From assembly GCF_029633865.1 (NCBI RefSeq), contig NC_079213.1, positions 84,664,803 through 84,728,802 of the forward strand: 64,000 nucleotides of DNA, in the 5' to 3' direction. Positions within the stretch are counted from its first letter, which is position 1. The number at the start of each line of letters is the position of its first letter. Shown here piece by piece: positions 1-52,600 of the stretch. Source of the stretch: Lampris incognitus. Lineage: Eukaryota; Chordata; Actinopteri; Lampriformes; Lampridae. Below the pieces are notes generated by a model. The model searched no databases and was not told where the DNA came from. It saw only the letters and a program-made list of their open reading frames with translations. Position numbers and translations under genes: made by a program.

Positions 1-349
1 TCTGGCCATTCTCCTCTGACCTCTGGCATCAACAAGGCATTTTCGCCCACAGAACTGCCGCTCACGGGATATTTCCTCTTTTTCGGACCATTCTCTGTAA
101 ACCCCAGTAGATCAGCAGTTTCTGAAATACTCAGACCAGGCCGTCTGGCACCAACAACCATGCCACGTTCAAAGTCACTTAAATCACCTTTCTTCCCCAT
201 TCTGATGCTCGGTTTGAACTGCAGCAGATCGTCTTGACCATGTCTACATGCCTAAATGCATTGAGTTGCTGCCATGTGATTGGCTGATTAGAAATTTGCG
301 TTAATGAGCAGTTGGACAGGTGTGCCTAATAAAGTGGCCGGTGAGTGTA
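1..349 (-). mobile_element. Tc1-like DNA transposon, 5' end fragment running off the left edge
   Basis: Read on the minus strand, the element starts at a terminal repeat near 349 (CACTCACCGGCCACTTTATT) beside a TA. An ATG at 200-198 opens a reading frame beginning MGKKGDLSDFERGMVV and continuing to SISETADLLG, the helix-turn-helix region of a Tc1/mariner-superfamily transposase. After that segment the frame shifts. Compared with the common fish family I recall, about 26 bases appear to be missing around 103-104, so this copy looks dead. The rest of the transposase lies outside the window. The family assignment rests on recalled similarity, not a search. It sits in a homer3 intron. Confidence 0.75.
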
Positions 350-467
350 TAATCCAGTGATTCAAGTAAATTCTTTAATAGACAAATTTACTTGAATCAC
401 CGAATTATTTTGCTCCTTATTTGTTGAGCACTTTTCCTACCGTTGAGTGTTTCTTTTAACAAAGTTT

Positions 468-471
<4 letters not shown>

Positions 472-504
<33 letters not shown>
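472..504. repeat. (TA)n microsatellite
   Basis: A run of alternating TA immediately abuts the left terminal repeat of the next Tc1-like element. A short TA run also follows that element's right end at 2128-2140, so the transposon appears to have inserted into a TA repeat. This fits the TA target requirement of the Tc1/mariner superfamily. Confidence 0.9.
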
Positions 505-507
<3 letters not shown>

Positions 508-2127
508 TACCGTTCAAAAGTTTGGGATCACATTGAAATGTCCATATTTTTGAAGGAAAAGCACTGTACTTTTCAATGAAGATAACTTTAAACTAGTCTT
601 AACTTTAAAGAAATACACTCTATACATTGCTTATGTGGTAAATGACTATTCTAGCTGCAAATGTCTGGTTTTTGGTGCAATATCTACATAGGTGTATAGA
701 GGCCCATTTCAAGCAACTATCACTCCAGTGTTCTAATGGTACAATGTGTTTGCTCATTGGCTCAGAAGGCTAATTGATGATTAGAAAACCCTTGTGCAAT
801 CATGTTCACACATCTGAAAACAGTTTAGCTCGGTACAGAAGCTACAAAACTGACCTTCCTTTGAGCAGATTGAGTTTCTGGAGCATCACATTTGTGGGGT
901 CAATTAAACGCTCAAAATGGCCAGAAAAAGAGAACTTTCATCTGAAACTCGACAGTCTATTCTTGTTCTTAGAAATGAAGGCTATTCCATGCGAGAAATT
1001 GCTAAGAAATTGAAGATTTCCTACACCGGTGTGTACTACTCCCTTCAGAGGACAGCACAAACAGGCTCTAACCAGAGTAGAAAAAGAAGTGGGAGGCCGC
1101 GTTGCACAACTGAGCAAGAAGATAAGTACATTAGAGTCTCTAGTTTGAGAAACGGACGCCTCACAGGTCCCCAACTGGCATCTTCATTAAATAGTACCCG
1201 CAAAACACCAGTGTCAACATCTACAGTGAAGAGGCGGCTGCGGGATTCTGGGCTTCAGGGCAAAGTGGCAAAGAAAAAGCCATATCTGAGACTGACCAAT
1301 AAAAGAAAAAGATTAAGATGGGCAAAAGAACACAGGCATTGGACAGAAGAAGACTGGAAAAAAGTGTTGTGGACGGATGAATCCAAGTTTGAGGTGTTTG
1401 GGTCACAAAGAAGAACGTTTGTGAGACGCAGAACAAATGAAAAGATGCTGGAAGAATGCCTGACGCCATCTGTTAAGCATGGTGGAGGTAATGTGATGGT
1501 CTGGGGTTGCTTTGGTGCTGGTAAGGTGGGAGATTTGTACAGGGTAAAAGGGATTCTGAATAAGGAAGGCTATCACTCCATTTTGCAACGCCATGCCATA
1601 CCCAGTGGACAGCGCTTGATTGGAGCCAATTTCATCCTACAACAGGACAATGACCCTAAACACACCTCCAAATTGTGCAAGAACTATTTAGAGCAGAAGC
1701 AGGCAGCTGGTATTCTATCGGTAATGGAGTGGCCAGGCCAGCGCAGTCACCAGATCTGAACCCCATTGAGCTGTTGTGGGAGCAGCTTGACCGTATGGTA
1801 CGCAAGAAGTGCCCATCCAACCAATCCAACTTGTGGGAGCTGCTTCTGGAAGCGTGGGGTGCAATTTCTCCAGATTACCTCAACAAATTAACAGCTAGAA
1901 TGCCAAAGGTCTGCAATGCTGTAATTGCTGCAAATGGAGGATTCTTTGACGAAAGCAAAGTTTGATGTAAAAAAAATCTTATTTCAAATACAAATAATTA
2001 TTTCTAACCTTGTCAATGTCTTGACTCTATTTTCTATTCATTTCACAACATATGGTGGTGAATAAGTGTGACTTTTCATGGAAAACACGAAATTGTTTGG
2101 GTGATCCCAAACTTTTGAACGGTAGTG
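505..2127 (+). mobile_element. Tc1-like transposon with nearly complete transposase
   Basis: Terminal inverted repeats are visible. The left end at 505 reads CACTACCGTTCAAAAGTTTG, and the right end finishing at 2127 is its reverse complement for at least 27 bases. Both ends are flanked by TA (503-504 and 2128-2129). The 1623-bp length is normal for the family. The single gene inside is listed separately. The element lies in a homer3 intron on the same strand as the host gene. Confidence 0.93.
917..1965 (+). pseudogene. Tc1-like transposase, broken by one 5-bp duplication
   Basis: The frame opens with MARKRELSSETRQSILVLRN. It has an N-terminal paired-like helix-turn-helix (residues 1-55), a GRP linker (about 59-61), the first catalytic Asp in LWTDESKFE (residue 154), the GGGNVMVWGCF block (about 189-199) and the second Asp in QQDNDPKHT (residue 244). 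At 1731-1740 the motif GGCCA is duplicated in tandem, which throws the frame and ends it at 1759. The downstream frame resumes with SPDLNPIELLWEQLDR, carrying the third catalytic residue (Glu), and ends at 1965. The DD34E triad is therefore encoded, but in two frames. No other stop is seen, so the inactivating lesion looks recent. No product is expected in its present form. Confidence 0.92.
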
Positions 2128-2129
2128 TA

Positions 2130-4242
<2,113 letters not shown>

Positions 4243-4623
4243 ATAAGCTCTCTGCCAAACACACTAGCATAAAGGATAATCTCTCCTTCACTTGTGTCTT
4301 GTCCACAGTTGGGTTCAGTATGGGCATGATACTGAAAGATTGCTATTAAGGCATACAAACATGTATGGTACTGGTCAACTGTCAAAGACTGCAGGCAGGG
4401 TTACATGCTTGTTTTTTTTTTTTTTCTCAACACACAAGACCACTAATACTGGGCCTAGTATGGGTACATCCATGTAATGATACTTAAACGTTGCCATAAT
4501 GCGCCCATTACAGATGCAGTTCACTGATCATTACTCAGAAATGAAACAATATCCTTTTGTTGTGTTTACATTTCCATTGTGCTGTTGCAGTCCAATTCCA
4601 TTTCTGCTGTGTTTCTGGTCCAG

Positions 4624-36123
<31,500 letters not shown>

Positions 36124-39100
36124 CCGCGCCGCCTCAGCCGTGGGGCCACATCCTCAACAGTCAATGCTGGCTTTCTCCTTTTGACCTCCCTCGCCTTACC
36201 TCCTCTGATCTGATCTGACAGCAGAGGCCGGGACACAGCAACACGGTGACCGCCTGTTGGGAGTTTGCCTTCATTGATCCTCTTCAAGAAAAATCAATCA
36301 AAGTTAAGTTTTACGTTGTTATTCTGAGAAAGCAGACATTTCAAAAAGACAACAGGGTTTTTTCCCCTTTGTTTTAGATCTCAGTTTAATTAGCATTGCG
36401 TTACTAGCTGTTTATTTTGATGAGGGAATTGGCTGTTCCTGCCTTCCCTTGGTATATTTTTCATGATCAAACATTGGAGAAAAACTAAAGTAGAAAGTTG
36501 TATAGACAAGAGAGTGAAAGACGAATACAGTTCCTTTGACAACACTGAACTGCATCCCCTGAAATGACGGAAAGAAACATATGGACAGCAATCTTTCTCC
36601 ACCTGTAGTTAAGATTGACATTCTTTCCAAAACAAATATATTTATTGTGAAGGTACAGGAGACTGACTGTCCATAAGCTTCTTCTGTAAACCATGTCAGG
36701 TGATGAAATTGGATGAAATAGCATTTGAATTGGATTCCAGATCTCACAATTGATAACTCACAAAGATGTGGGGAAAAAAAAAAACTTCAGAAATGTCACA
36801 AAAAAAAAGTGCTTTCTTCACAGTAACAGCCCAGAAGTCCATTTTGGCAGGTTTCCCCTTTTAACAAAGTTGAGATGCACCTGGAGGCTGATGGGATGGA
36901 TGACGGACGATGGAAGTGAGAAAATGTCTAGTTTTATGAACTTCAGTATGTTCAGCAAATAGGCGGCAGACCCTTTGGACTGGCCTGCAGACCCCAGCAG
37001 CACAACTGGTTTAAAGATGCAACAGCTTGTTCTTATGGCGTCTTCAGATGCTCGCTGGGGACAATATGGTTTTGTATTCATGGTTTATGAGGTATTTTCT
37101 TTTGCAGCATGTGCTCGTTCATGTTCATTGATGTGTCCGCCAACAGTTTTAGAAAAGTAATCAGGGTGGGACATGACTACCAGTCAAACCAAAGTAACTT
37201 TTGGCTGCTTCATATTTCTTTTCTACCGACCACTTTGGGAGATATCCACCATCATTTGAGGATACGTCTCATTGTATTTGGGGGAGGGAAAACAAGCTGG
37301 TTGCCTGGTAGAACTGGGAAAGCGGGGGGCTGGTGAATTTTAAAACAAACCAGCCGCATTAGTGTGCAGATAGAAAAGCTGAACTGAATTGGGGATTGTG
37401 CTCGACGATGTAGGTGCCAAGATATAACTGTTTTATGTCTGTTAGCGTCAACACAGTTATCGCATTCTGCTTTGTGTCCTTGTTTAGCATTAAGTAACAC
37501 TTGTGTTTGCCATTATAGTAATGATAATAACCCTAGTCTCGAACATGACAGCACTGCATGAACTCGGCAGGACTCCTGGGTCTGCTAATGAATGCTGAGT
37601 ACTGTATGTGCATTACCAAGCAACGTGCAACCTCTAATAACTAGATGTAAAAGCACAAATGCCGTAGTATTAGTAAATGGGAACTTAGCTTACTTTTTTG
37701 ATCTGTATGTGACTCTCTAATGCACATTGCCTACAGATAATTTACTACAATATGATAACATGGTACTCGTAAGGTGCAGGCATTCATGAAAAAGCAATAA
37801 CGTTTTTAGTGCAGATACCTGTCAATGGATAAATGACAGGTACTTTTTAGTTGATGAGACCTCAGCCAAAGCCAATTCTTATCCGTTCAACAAGAGTGCT
37901 GTTTATTAAGTAACATTGTTTTGCAGTTGGCTTTATCTGCACAACCAGAAGAATAATGAATTAAAAACCACTTTCCTTAAAAAAAAACCCCAAAAAAAAC
38001 ACGAGAACGTGACAGGGCCAGCACCTGCTCTCCACCAGTTTCACATGGTTATTGTTAAAAGGTTTACATCAGTTATACTATACAAGGCAAGGACGATGCA
38101 AACACTTGGCGAATGGCTCTGTAATACAAAATGTTCATGCAAGGGTATGAGGACTTTAAATATCAAACGTAGTTGCTTTTAGTGATGTGTACCAAGCACC
38201 AGGGAGATTTTTATTAATGTAGATAGCATTGTCCAGCAGGGTATAATGTGCTTATGTACTGGAAAACCTTCCCATGCATTTCAGCACTGGCATGGGGCCA
38301 TTGTAAAGCGTTAATGTTATACCTCTGTTGCCGGCTACAGAAGAGAATGCAACACCAAAGACACAGCACTTGCCACACTGCACTCACCTCAACTGGAAGA
38401 GGCGTGCTCATTTTTCGTGATGCTGAACTTCATCTCTTATCAATTCTGATTTGTTTTGAATTGCTCATGAAGATATTCCATTTCAGTGTCTTACATAAAT
38501 TTTGGTACGACTCAGGATATCTCGAGAAAACCTGACTCATCTGGGTCACTTCTGTGAACAGGTATTGCAGACTGGACAGTCTCAATGCTCTTAATGTTGT
38601 CATCTGACTGGATTTGTGGCAAAGCAAATGCTTGTATGGGAATTGGTGGTAATTTGATGTAACAGTTCTCCATATTTGTATGCAATTCTTTTAACATTAA
38701 AATTAAGTTGTGCAAGTCAATATTGTTTATCCTGAAAATAGGAGCCAGGGACAAGGCTGTGCTTGACCCACTTTCTGAAGAAAAAAAAAAAAAGAGGTAT
38801 TATGACTTGTGGATAACCCAGTTTTACAAGTCACCTTTCGCTGAGATCTCCGTTAATACATCTGCTTCTGGTAAATACCCTGACCTCTTATCCCATGAAA
38901 CTTTTCATCCATAATCTAATTTTTTGATTTTCAATTGGATTTAGTACTTTTGCTGGTATTGACAATATGAATCGACTTTTATTTTAAATTCATCCCTAGC
39001 GAAACATTTTAAAACAAGTATTGCATGTCACCTCAGTTCAATCAATCAATCAAGTTGCTTTTTTTATAGCGCTTTTCTAGCTGCAACAAGCACTCTCTCC

Positions 39101-39280
39101 CAAGACAGACAATGTGCAGGTAAACAATTAATTGATCATCCCTGGTTTTTCTGCACTCCATATGCCCAAATGATGCAAACTTAAGATTTTATTTTTCTTC
39201 ATGATAAACCATGAAATCTTCCATTCTTACGAAAGATCCAAGATAAACTAGAACTCAGAGACACGGACCAGCTCTTTTTC
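36124..39280 (+). other. homer3 3' UTR and interval to uba52
   Basis: The 3' UTR starts at 36124. No clear canonical polyadenylation signal stands out, so its end is not called. No ORF with family resemblance was found. The tail of an old LINE or SINE may be present around 39035-39120 (TATAGCGCTTTTCTAGCTGC). Confidence 0.45.
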
Positions 39281-39285
39281 TACTG

Positions 39286-39291
39286 TTTATT
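39286..39291 (-). terminator. uba52 polyadenylation signal AATAAA
   Basis: AATAAA on the minus strand lies 38-43 bases past the uba52 stop codon (39331-39329), the expected spacing for a short ribosomal-protein 3' UTR. Confidence 0.75.
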
Positions 39292-39328
39292 TTAACAAGA
39301 TGTCATACATAGCCCACAGTCCAAATAT

Positions 39329-45937
<6,609 letters not shown>

Positions 45938-46326
45938 TTAATGACAAGAAAACCAGCCCAAGTTTCGTCAATTAAGTCATTTGCTAACAATCTACAGTTA
46001 TCTATCATTTATAATAGATTCAGCATAATAGAAATTAGAGGGCAATATCACCAATTTAACTGAATTAACTGTCTGATACGCAGTGTAACTACAAGCCACT
46101 GCTAACAAGAGATAAGCTAGCAGTGTGCGCAGGGCCTAGCCACATGCGTGGCGTTGGGAGTCACAATTTTCGTTTTGCTGTGTATTCTCTATACCAAGAG
46201 TGACCTGCTGAACGTTAAACAGAAATAGAAGTGATGTAGACGGAGCTTAACAAAATTTGGTTCGAGTGAAAAGCGTTTATTTGATCCTAACTCAACATAT
46301 ATTCAACAGATAAAATGTGTACCCAC

Positions 46327-46358
46327 CCGGCCACTAGCGGAGCCTCAAAGAAAAGAGG
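46327..46358 (-). promoter_or_regulatory. uba52 5'-UTR exon with 5'-TOP-like start
   Basis: On the minus strand CCTCTTTTCTTTGAGGCTCC leads to a donor GG|GTGGGT at 46326. The pyrimidine run after a C is the 5'-TOP hallmark of ribosomal-protein mRNAs, which places them under mTOR/LARP1 translational control. The next exon begins at 45904 (TTTTCAG|ACTGCTAAAATG). The exact transcription start is inferred. Confidence 0.65.
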
Positions 46359-46379
46359 ACGCGAGAAGCGGAAGTATCA

Positions 46380-47140
46380 TTACATCACTTCCTTCACTCG
46401 AAAAGAATGAGATTCCTGAATTCAGCCACATGCTTTTTTGTTTCACATTGGGTTTTTTTTTTTAGCATATCTTATTCTAAGAATAATTCACACATACACT
46501 GTTGTTTATTTAATCAAGGATTTATATTACCAAAAGTTTCAATAATTATGGTTCAGAAGCTTTCAACATCAATACGTCAATAGTAAACCGTGCCATAAAA
46601 ACGTACTGACACCTGCTGTTGAAATCGTGGAACTACGAGTGTTCCGTTGAATTACACTCACCAGATGAATGCATTTCTAATATACCATGCGTGAATTCAT
46701 TTAGCAAAAATAAGATACGACCACGACACGACAGAAAATAACTGTGTATATTTAACATGTGTGAGAGTATGGGAAATCAAAGGTAGCCCTCCTCCTATAT
46801 GTTTCGCGTTCCAAGCCGCCTAGGTGCCTTTAGTGCAAGTTGATATTGTAACTTTATCCGTGGAAATGTCATTTTGCATAGGACTCTTCAGCAAAGAAGG
46901 CATATCTGTTCCATGTCTGGACAATGCTCTTGAAAATGGAAAACACAAGTATACAGTTAATTACCTCCTTAATAATGCTATTTTTTTCTGACACCAGCAA
47001 AATACAGTTAAGAAAAGGGAGATTAAAGCATTGAACTCTCATTCACGGGTTTATACTCTGCAAAATTTGATTTTTCTCTGGGGTTTCGGTGTCGATGACT
47101 GTAGGAATGAACACTGCATATCATTAGTGTTGTTTGTTTG
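46380..47140. other. Intergenic region between uba52 and the next element
   Basis: Head-to-head promoter space of uba52 and the unidentified gene. No exon is firmly supported. A short ATG frame at 46866 (MSFCIGLFSKEGISVP) ends at a GTATAC donor-like site but is not phase-compatible with the 49629 exon. Confidence 0.4.
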
Positions 47141-47146
47141 TATGTA

Positions 47147-48795
47147 CAATTTATGGCCAAAGTATGTGGACGCTCCTTCTTATGAGTGGATTAGGCTATT
47201 TCATCCACATCCATTGCTGGTGTATGCATAGAATCAAGCATACAGCCGTGCAATCTCCACAGACAAACATTGGCTGTAGACTGGGTCATACTGAAGAGTT
47301 CAGTGACTTTCATAGTGTCTCTGTCATAGGATGCCCCCTTTCCAACATGTCAGTTGATCAAATTTCTGCATTGCTAGATCTGCCCTATCAACTGTAAGTC
47401 TGTAAGAAGTGTAACATCTAGGGGCAACGACAGCTCAGCTGTGAAGTGGTAGGACAGACAAGCTCACAGAACGGGACCGCCGAGTGATAAAGCATAAAAA
47501 TCATCTGTCCTCAGTTCAACCCTCACTACCGAACACCAAACTGCCTCTGGAAGCAATATCAGCACAAGAATTGTTCATCTGGCGCTACATAAAATGGGTG
47601 TCCATGGCCGAGTGGCCACATACAAGCCTAAGATCACCATGCACAATGCCAAGCTCAGCTGGAGTGGTATAAAGCACACCGCCATGAAAACGTGTTCCCT
47701 GGAGTGATGAATCACACTTCACTATCCGACAGTCTGATGGACCATTCTGGGTTTGGTGGTTGCCAGGAGAATGCTACCTGCCCAAATGCACAGTGCCAAC
47801 TATAATTTGGTGGAGGAGGAATAATGACATTGGGCTGTTTTTCATGGTCTGGGCTAGGCCCCTTAGTTCCAGTAAAAAAGAAATTTTAATGCTACAGCAT
47901 ACAATGACACTATAGAGAATGGTGCACTCCCAACTTTGTGACAACAGTTTGGGGAAGGTCCTTTCCTGTTTCAGCATGATAATGCCCCTGTGCACAAAGT
48001 GAGGTCCATAAAGACATGGTTTGCTGAGTTTGGTGTGGAAGAACTTGACTGGCCTGCATACAGCCCTGACCTCAACCCCATCTAACACCTTTGGGATGAT
48101 TTGGGACACCGACTGTGAGCCAGGCCTTCTGCCCAACATCAGTGCCCGACCTCACTAATGCTCTTGAGGTTGAATGGGAGTGAATCTTTGCGGCCATATT
48201 CAAAATCTAGTGCAAAGTCTTCCCAGAAGAGTGGAGGTTGTTATAGCAGCAAGGGGGGGGGGTGTCGTGGCAGTTATTTAATTCCACTCTGACATTACAT
48301 GAGGAATGAGACAAAAATCTCTTACAGTATTGTCACATGATTTTAATATATGTTCAATGAACAGACACATTCAAACCCAGGTGCCAGGTGCTTGAATGTG
48401 AGCCGATCAATACAGTACGGTCTCTCATGTAGGGCAGTTGTCTGTTCTTCCCCTCCTTATCTCTTGTCTTCCAGCTTTCATCCACCAAGGCCACTTCTGA
48501 AATTAGCGTGTACAGACTTGCTACATTCAGTGAGTCTCCCATATATAATTCCTCTGCTATCAGCCAACAGTTAACAATAGGTCTTTATTTGTGCACCTGG
48601 AGAAGACACTTCATAAGACTACCTTTGTTCTATTACACTTGGACTTTAAGCATCCATCTAAGTTATGTAAGGTCATGGTGAAAGATTAAAAGTAAGCAAA
48701 CATCAAATATGAATTGCTCTCACAGGGGACTAACGCCATACTAATGCCCATGGATTTGAAATGAGGTGTGTCCACCTACTTTTGGCCATTTAGTG
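47147..48795 (+). mobile_element. Tc1-like transposon, inactive
   Basis: The ends ATTTATGGCCAAAGTATGTGG (left, about 47149) and CCACCTACTTTTGGCCATTT (right, to 48791) are imperfect inverted repeats beside TA. The transposase survives as fragments: SDESHFTIRQSDGPFWVWW (about 47705-47765), FQHDNAPVHK-like (about 47972-48000) and WPAYSPDLNPI followed by a TAA at 48083-48085. That TAA lies exactly where the third catalytic residue (Glu) belongs. Other indels are present, so this is an old dead copy. Confidence 0.85.
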
Positions 48796-49628
48796 TATAA
48801 TTTGTGTTATATGTATCATTTGCTTTTTGTGTTGCTTATCCTTATGTCATCCCATGCATTTGTGACTTTTCAGGAAAATCAGTTATTATGTCACCATGCT
48901 TCGCATCATAAGGAACTCCATGGTGAAGCACTGTGCTCTGTTCTTTTTTCTTTTCTTTTTTTTAACAATTTTTTTCCTCAGTAGGAGTTGGCTAACTAAC
49001 CAACACAATATAATAAAGGGGAAACCAAATTGAGTACTCCAGACAGCATTATCACTATATTATTATAGTATTATCACTCTATATTATAGTGAAAACCCTC
49101 ATCCAAATACCCCTAATAGGCAAAGACTTCCTCCAGCCTACTCACATCCAATACCGGAACAGGTATAATAATAATAATAATAATAAGTATTATTATTATT
49201 ATTTTAGCTATATAGCACTTTCATAAAACAATGCCACAAAGTGCTTCAAAAATAAAAAATAAAACCAGACAAGGCAAAAACAAGAGTAAGACCAAACAAG
49301 TAAGAGCAAAAACAAAAACAGCATAAAGAAAAACAAATATCAAATATTTGTAAAAGCTTTCACAAAAATAAACATATGACAAAGATCCTGGCCCTGCTTT
49401 AACAACAAGTTACCGAGAAGACTTCAAGTCTGGTTTGTAATTAACTTTTAAGCAGGGTGCCATGCTCCAATGAACTTTGTCAGAGAGAGCTTTGGCTTAT
49501 AACAGCATCAGTACTTGTGTGAAGGTTAACTATAACGATGTTGGTTTTTAATGAAATCTAACAGAACACAGCATTTAATAGGCTCTGATTTGGATCCTTT
49601 GATTCAGAGAGGTTTCCCGCTGTGACAG
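48796..49628. other. Intergenic or intron sequence upstream of the unidentified gene
   Basis: An (ATA)n/(TAT)n inverted microsatellite lies at 49168-49203. It is followed by an L2-type 3' end on the minus strand (TATAGCACTTTCATAAAACA on +, to about 49260). Confidence 0.55.
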
Positions 49629-52600
49629 GGTATGGAGGCTTTGTTTCCCACTATACGGACACCTTCCGGGGAGATTGGCAGCAATCCCCTCCACCTGCAA
49701 AGAAGGTAAGACTCAAACCTCAGAGGACATCTGGAATAGTTTCTGTTAGCAATACTGCTAAGATACACGCTATGTATGTGTGTCTATGTATGTGTGCTGT
49801 GTATTCTGAATACAATTTAGGCTCGTGTCTTGTAAACAGACTCATAGGAATGATAACAAATACTAAATTTTGTCTGTAAAACACATCCCATTAAAAGCAA
49901 ATCTCCAATTGCTAGAATGGAAAAATAATCGACAGTCGTCTTGGGTAAAGTCAGCAGTTAAAGAGAGGGCCTTTTTTCCTGCAGTCAAGGTAAGCCAGTG
50001 TCCATGCTTTGATACAGCATGCTAGTCTGTGCTTTGTTGCTCTGCCAAGGAGGCATGCAATGTGAAAACACCATGTGCAGCTGTACCAGCACTGTGGGCT
50101 ACATGTAGACATAATAGTGAAGAAGGGATTTGACCTTTTACAAATGTTTACTGAAGTGGACATTATCAACACAAGGAGGTGAGACTGTTTTCTTATGGCG
50201 TCAATGTCTAGCAATCCACCTCCTCAGTTCCCATGGGCGATCCAGTGAAGGTGGTAGAGAGAGAGAGAGAGAGAGAGACAACTCACACTGTCATTTCGCC
50301 AGCCTGGCTTCTCACAGTGAGCAGCCCAACTCAAAAAAAATAGTTCTGCATGGCAGAGCCTTGCAAGTGACATCTGTCTGTCATAATATCAGTATTATAA
50401 CTTAATTTGTATACAATTTTTCGAATAAAAAGTCTAAAAAGGGATTCAAATTCAAATGGCCAGAGGAAAGAGGATGCAAAGAAACAAAGAAGAAACACAT
50501 TATGCAGTAAGACAGACATTCGTGGGGGTGGGGGTGGTAAATGAACCTTGGTTAGGGTAGGCATGGGAGGGGTCAAGTCATTATAGTGACTATGAAGCAA
50601 CATTGCACGCTCAGTGTTTAGAACTCTATATGGAGGAAATCTACCAGTAAATAATCAAAGAAAGTTGAATCAGTTCATCTGGACTCAACGTTTATTGACA
50701 AACGTTTCATCACTCATCTAAGTGACCTCTTCAGTCTAAACTGACTGCAGGTCTCCCCACCCTTATAAACAATACAGTTGCACAATGACCAAAACCAATG
50801 ATCAGTTTCATATGCGAATGAGCGTGATCATTAACTAGAGTTACAATGGCCGTGTGTACTGTTCACCGAGGATTTGGGAATAGTTGCAATCACGGCATTG
50901 CAAGATGGTGACAGATGTACTCTTAGGCCATCATTATGGAGGGGGATGAAACAGTGGTCTCTTATGATGTTAAGTCTCTCTTCATGTGTGTTCCTGTTGA
51001 TGAAGCAGTGGAGGTAGTCTGTATGAATTACAAGACATCCCCACCCTTAGCAATAGGACCACCCTTAACACTGACCAAGTGTGTCTGCTCCTGAAGCTGT
51101 GTCTTCAGTCCACATACAGGGAGCAGTACTATAGGCAGAGGCATGGGTGTGCTATGGGTTCCCCAGTTTCACCTGTAGTGGTCAACTTGGCCATGGGGTG
51201 CTGCTGTGCCCCCCCCCCCCCAACAACGGAGCAAGGGGGTGGTATAGAGAGAGTCTGTTCTGGTGCAGCACCACCATGTGCCCCCGTCCGGACATACGCG
51301 CCTGGTACACCACCTCAGACAGCTGTCCTACGACCTCGTCGGGCCCCTGACAGTGGCTGCGAAGCTTGGGGGAAATCCCTGTCTTGCGAACAGGACAATA
51401 CACTCATACCTTGCACATGCACACACACGCTCCCACGTGCACCCGTCCTTTCACCACACACACACACACACACACACACTCTCTCTCTCACACACACACA
51501 CACACATACTATTCACATAGCCTCACTACCCTTTCTCCTTGATCATTACATTGCTGCTTGTTATAGAATGTACCTGATTAGTGTTAGTTTATAATTAGTG
51601 CTGATAAGCATTCACAGATTTCCTCTTTTGATTGGCTGTTCTAATAAATTGTTTTCACTGAAGTAAGAAGTTGTCCTGCCTGTTTTGTGACAGTATTTAC
51701 TGGAGCCATCCTCTGCCAAGTACTCCAATTGGTGCAACTGATTATGCCATCAACTTGAATGGTTCAATTATACATATTGGACAACCAAAATTAATTAATA
51801 GATTTACAAGACTGATTTGATAACCCTGTTGCACAAGATTATCAAATCAACACCTTCTCTTTGATGGACCAGCCCAAGTCAAAGAACGTCTGAAAGTCAA
51901 CCTCAATGATTCCTCCAAGGACCGGTGGATGTCAACTTTCAGGGAACCATTTCATGGCAACAAACTTGGTGAATTTTTTCAGATTATGTATTAAACATAA
52001 TGCTTCTGAAGTAGCTCATTTTTAATCGTTACTGTCTGGTACGATTTCTCAGGGGGAAAAATGTATGGAACATCGTGTTCACACCATTAGTTTAGCAGCC
52101 AGATTTGGCAAGGTGGAAGAGGAACTGGTGTTGTCATGGCTGATAAGTGTTAAAGCAGAACACGTTTGTAAAAGACTTTTATCAACAGTTAACTACACTT
52201 CAGTAGCTAAAATCCAGGTTCAGCTGTCGTTTGTTTGTTTGGTGGTGGGGGAAATTGCTGACATTACTGGTGAATCTATTTCATTTTGACTGAATGTCTG
52301 GGTTTCAGATTAATCAAACAGCCCTGTTATTCCTGGGCATCCAGTAGCATAGCAGTCTATTTTGTTGCCTACCAAAATGGGGATCGCCAGTTCAAATCCC
52401 TCTGTTTCGTCATGGCTTATTGAAACCAATTTTTCTTTTAAGGAGAAGAAACGCTGATCCCTTTCAATCTTATGGGGTTTAACTGTTGAGGAAGGCATTC
52501 CATCTGACTGGTTTACTTTACATTGATGATGATGGTGTGGTCTAAGTGTAGTTGCAGGGTCATAGTAATGTGTCTGGTCTTATGGGTAAGGAGGCAGGAG

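Noticed and set aside
46866-46955. Candidate first exon (MSFCIGLFSKEGISVP) of the unidentified gene
   Set aside because: The donor-like GTATAC leaves two bases, which puts the 49629 exon out of the GYGGFVSHY frame; no other support.
51079-51594. 171-codon + strand frame as a gene
   Set aside because: It is a Penelope RT piece followed by C-tract and CA/CT microsatellites; only the first 40 or so residues have meaning.
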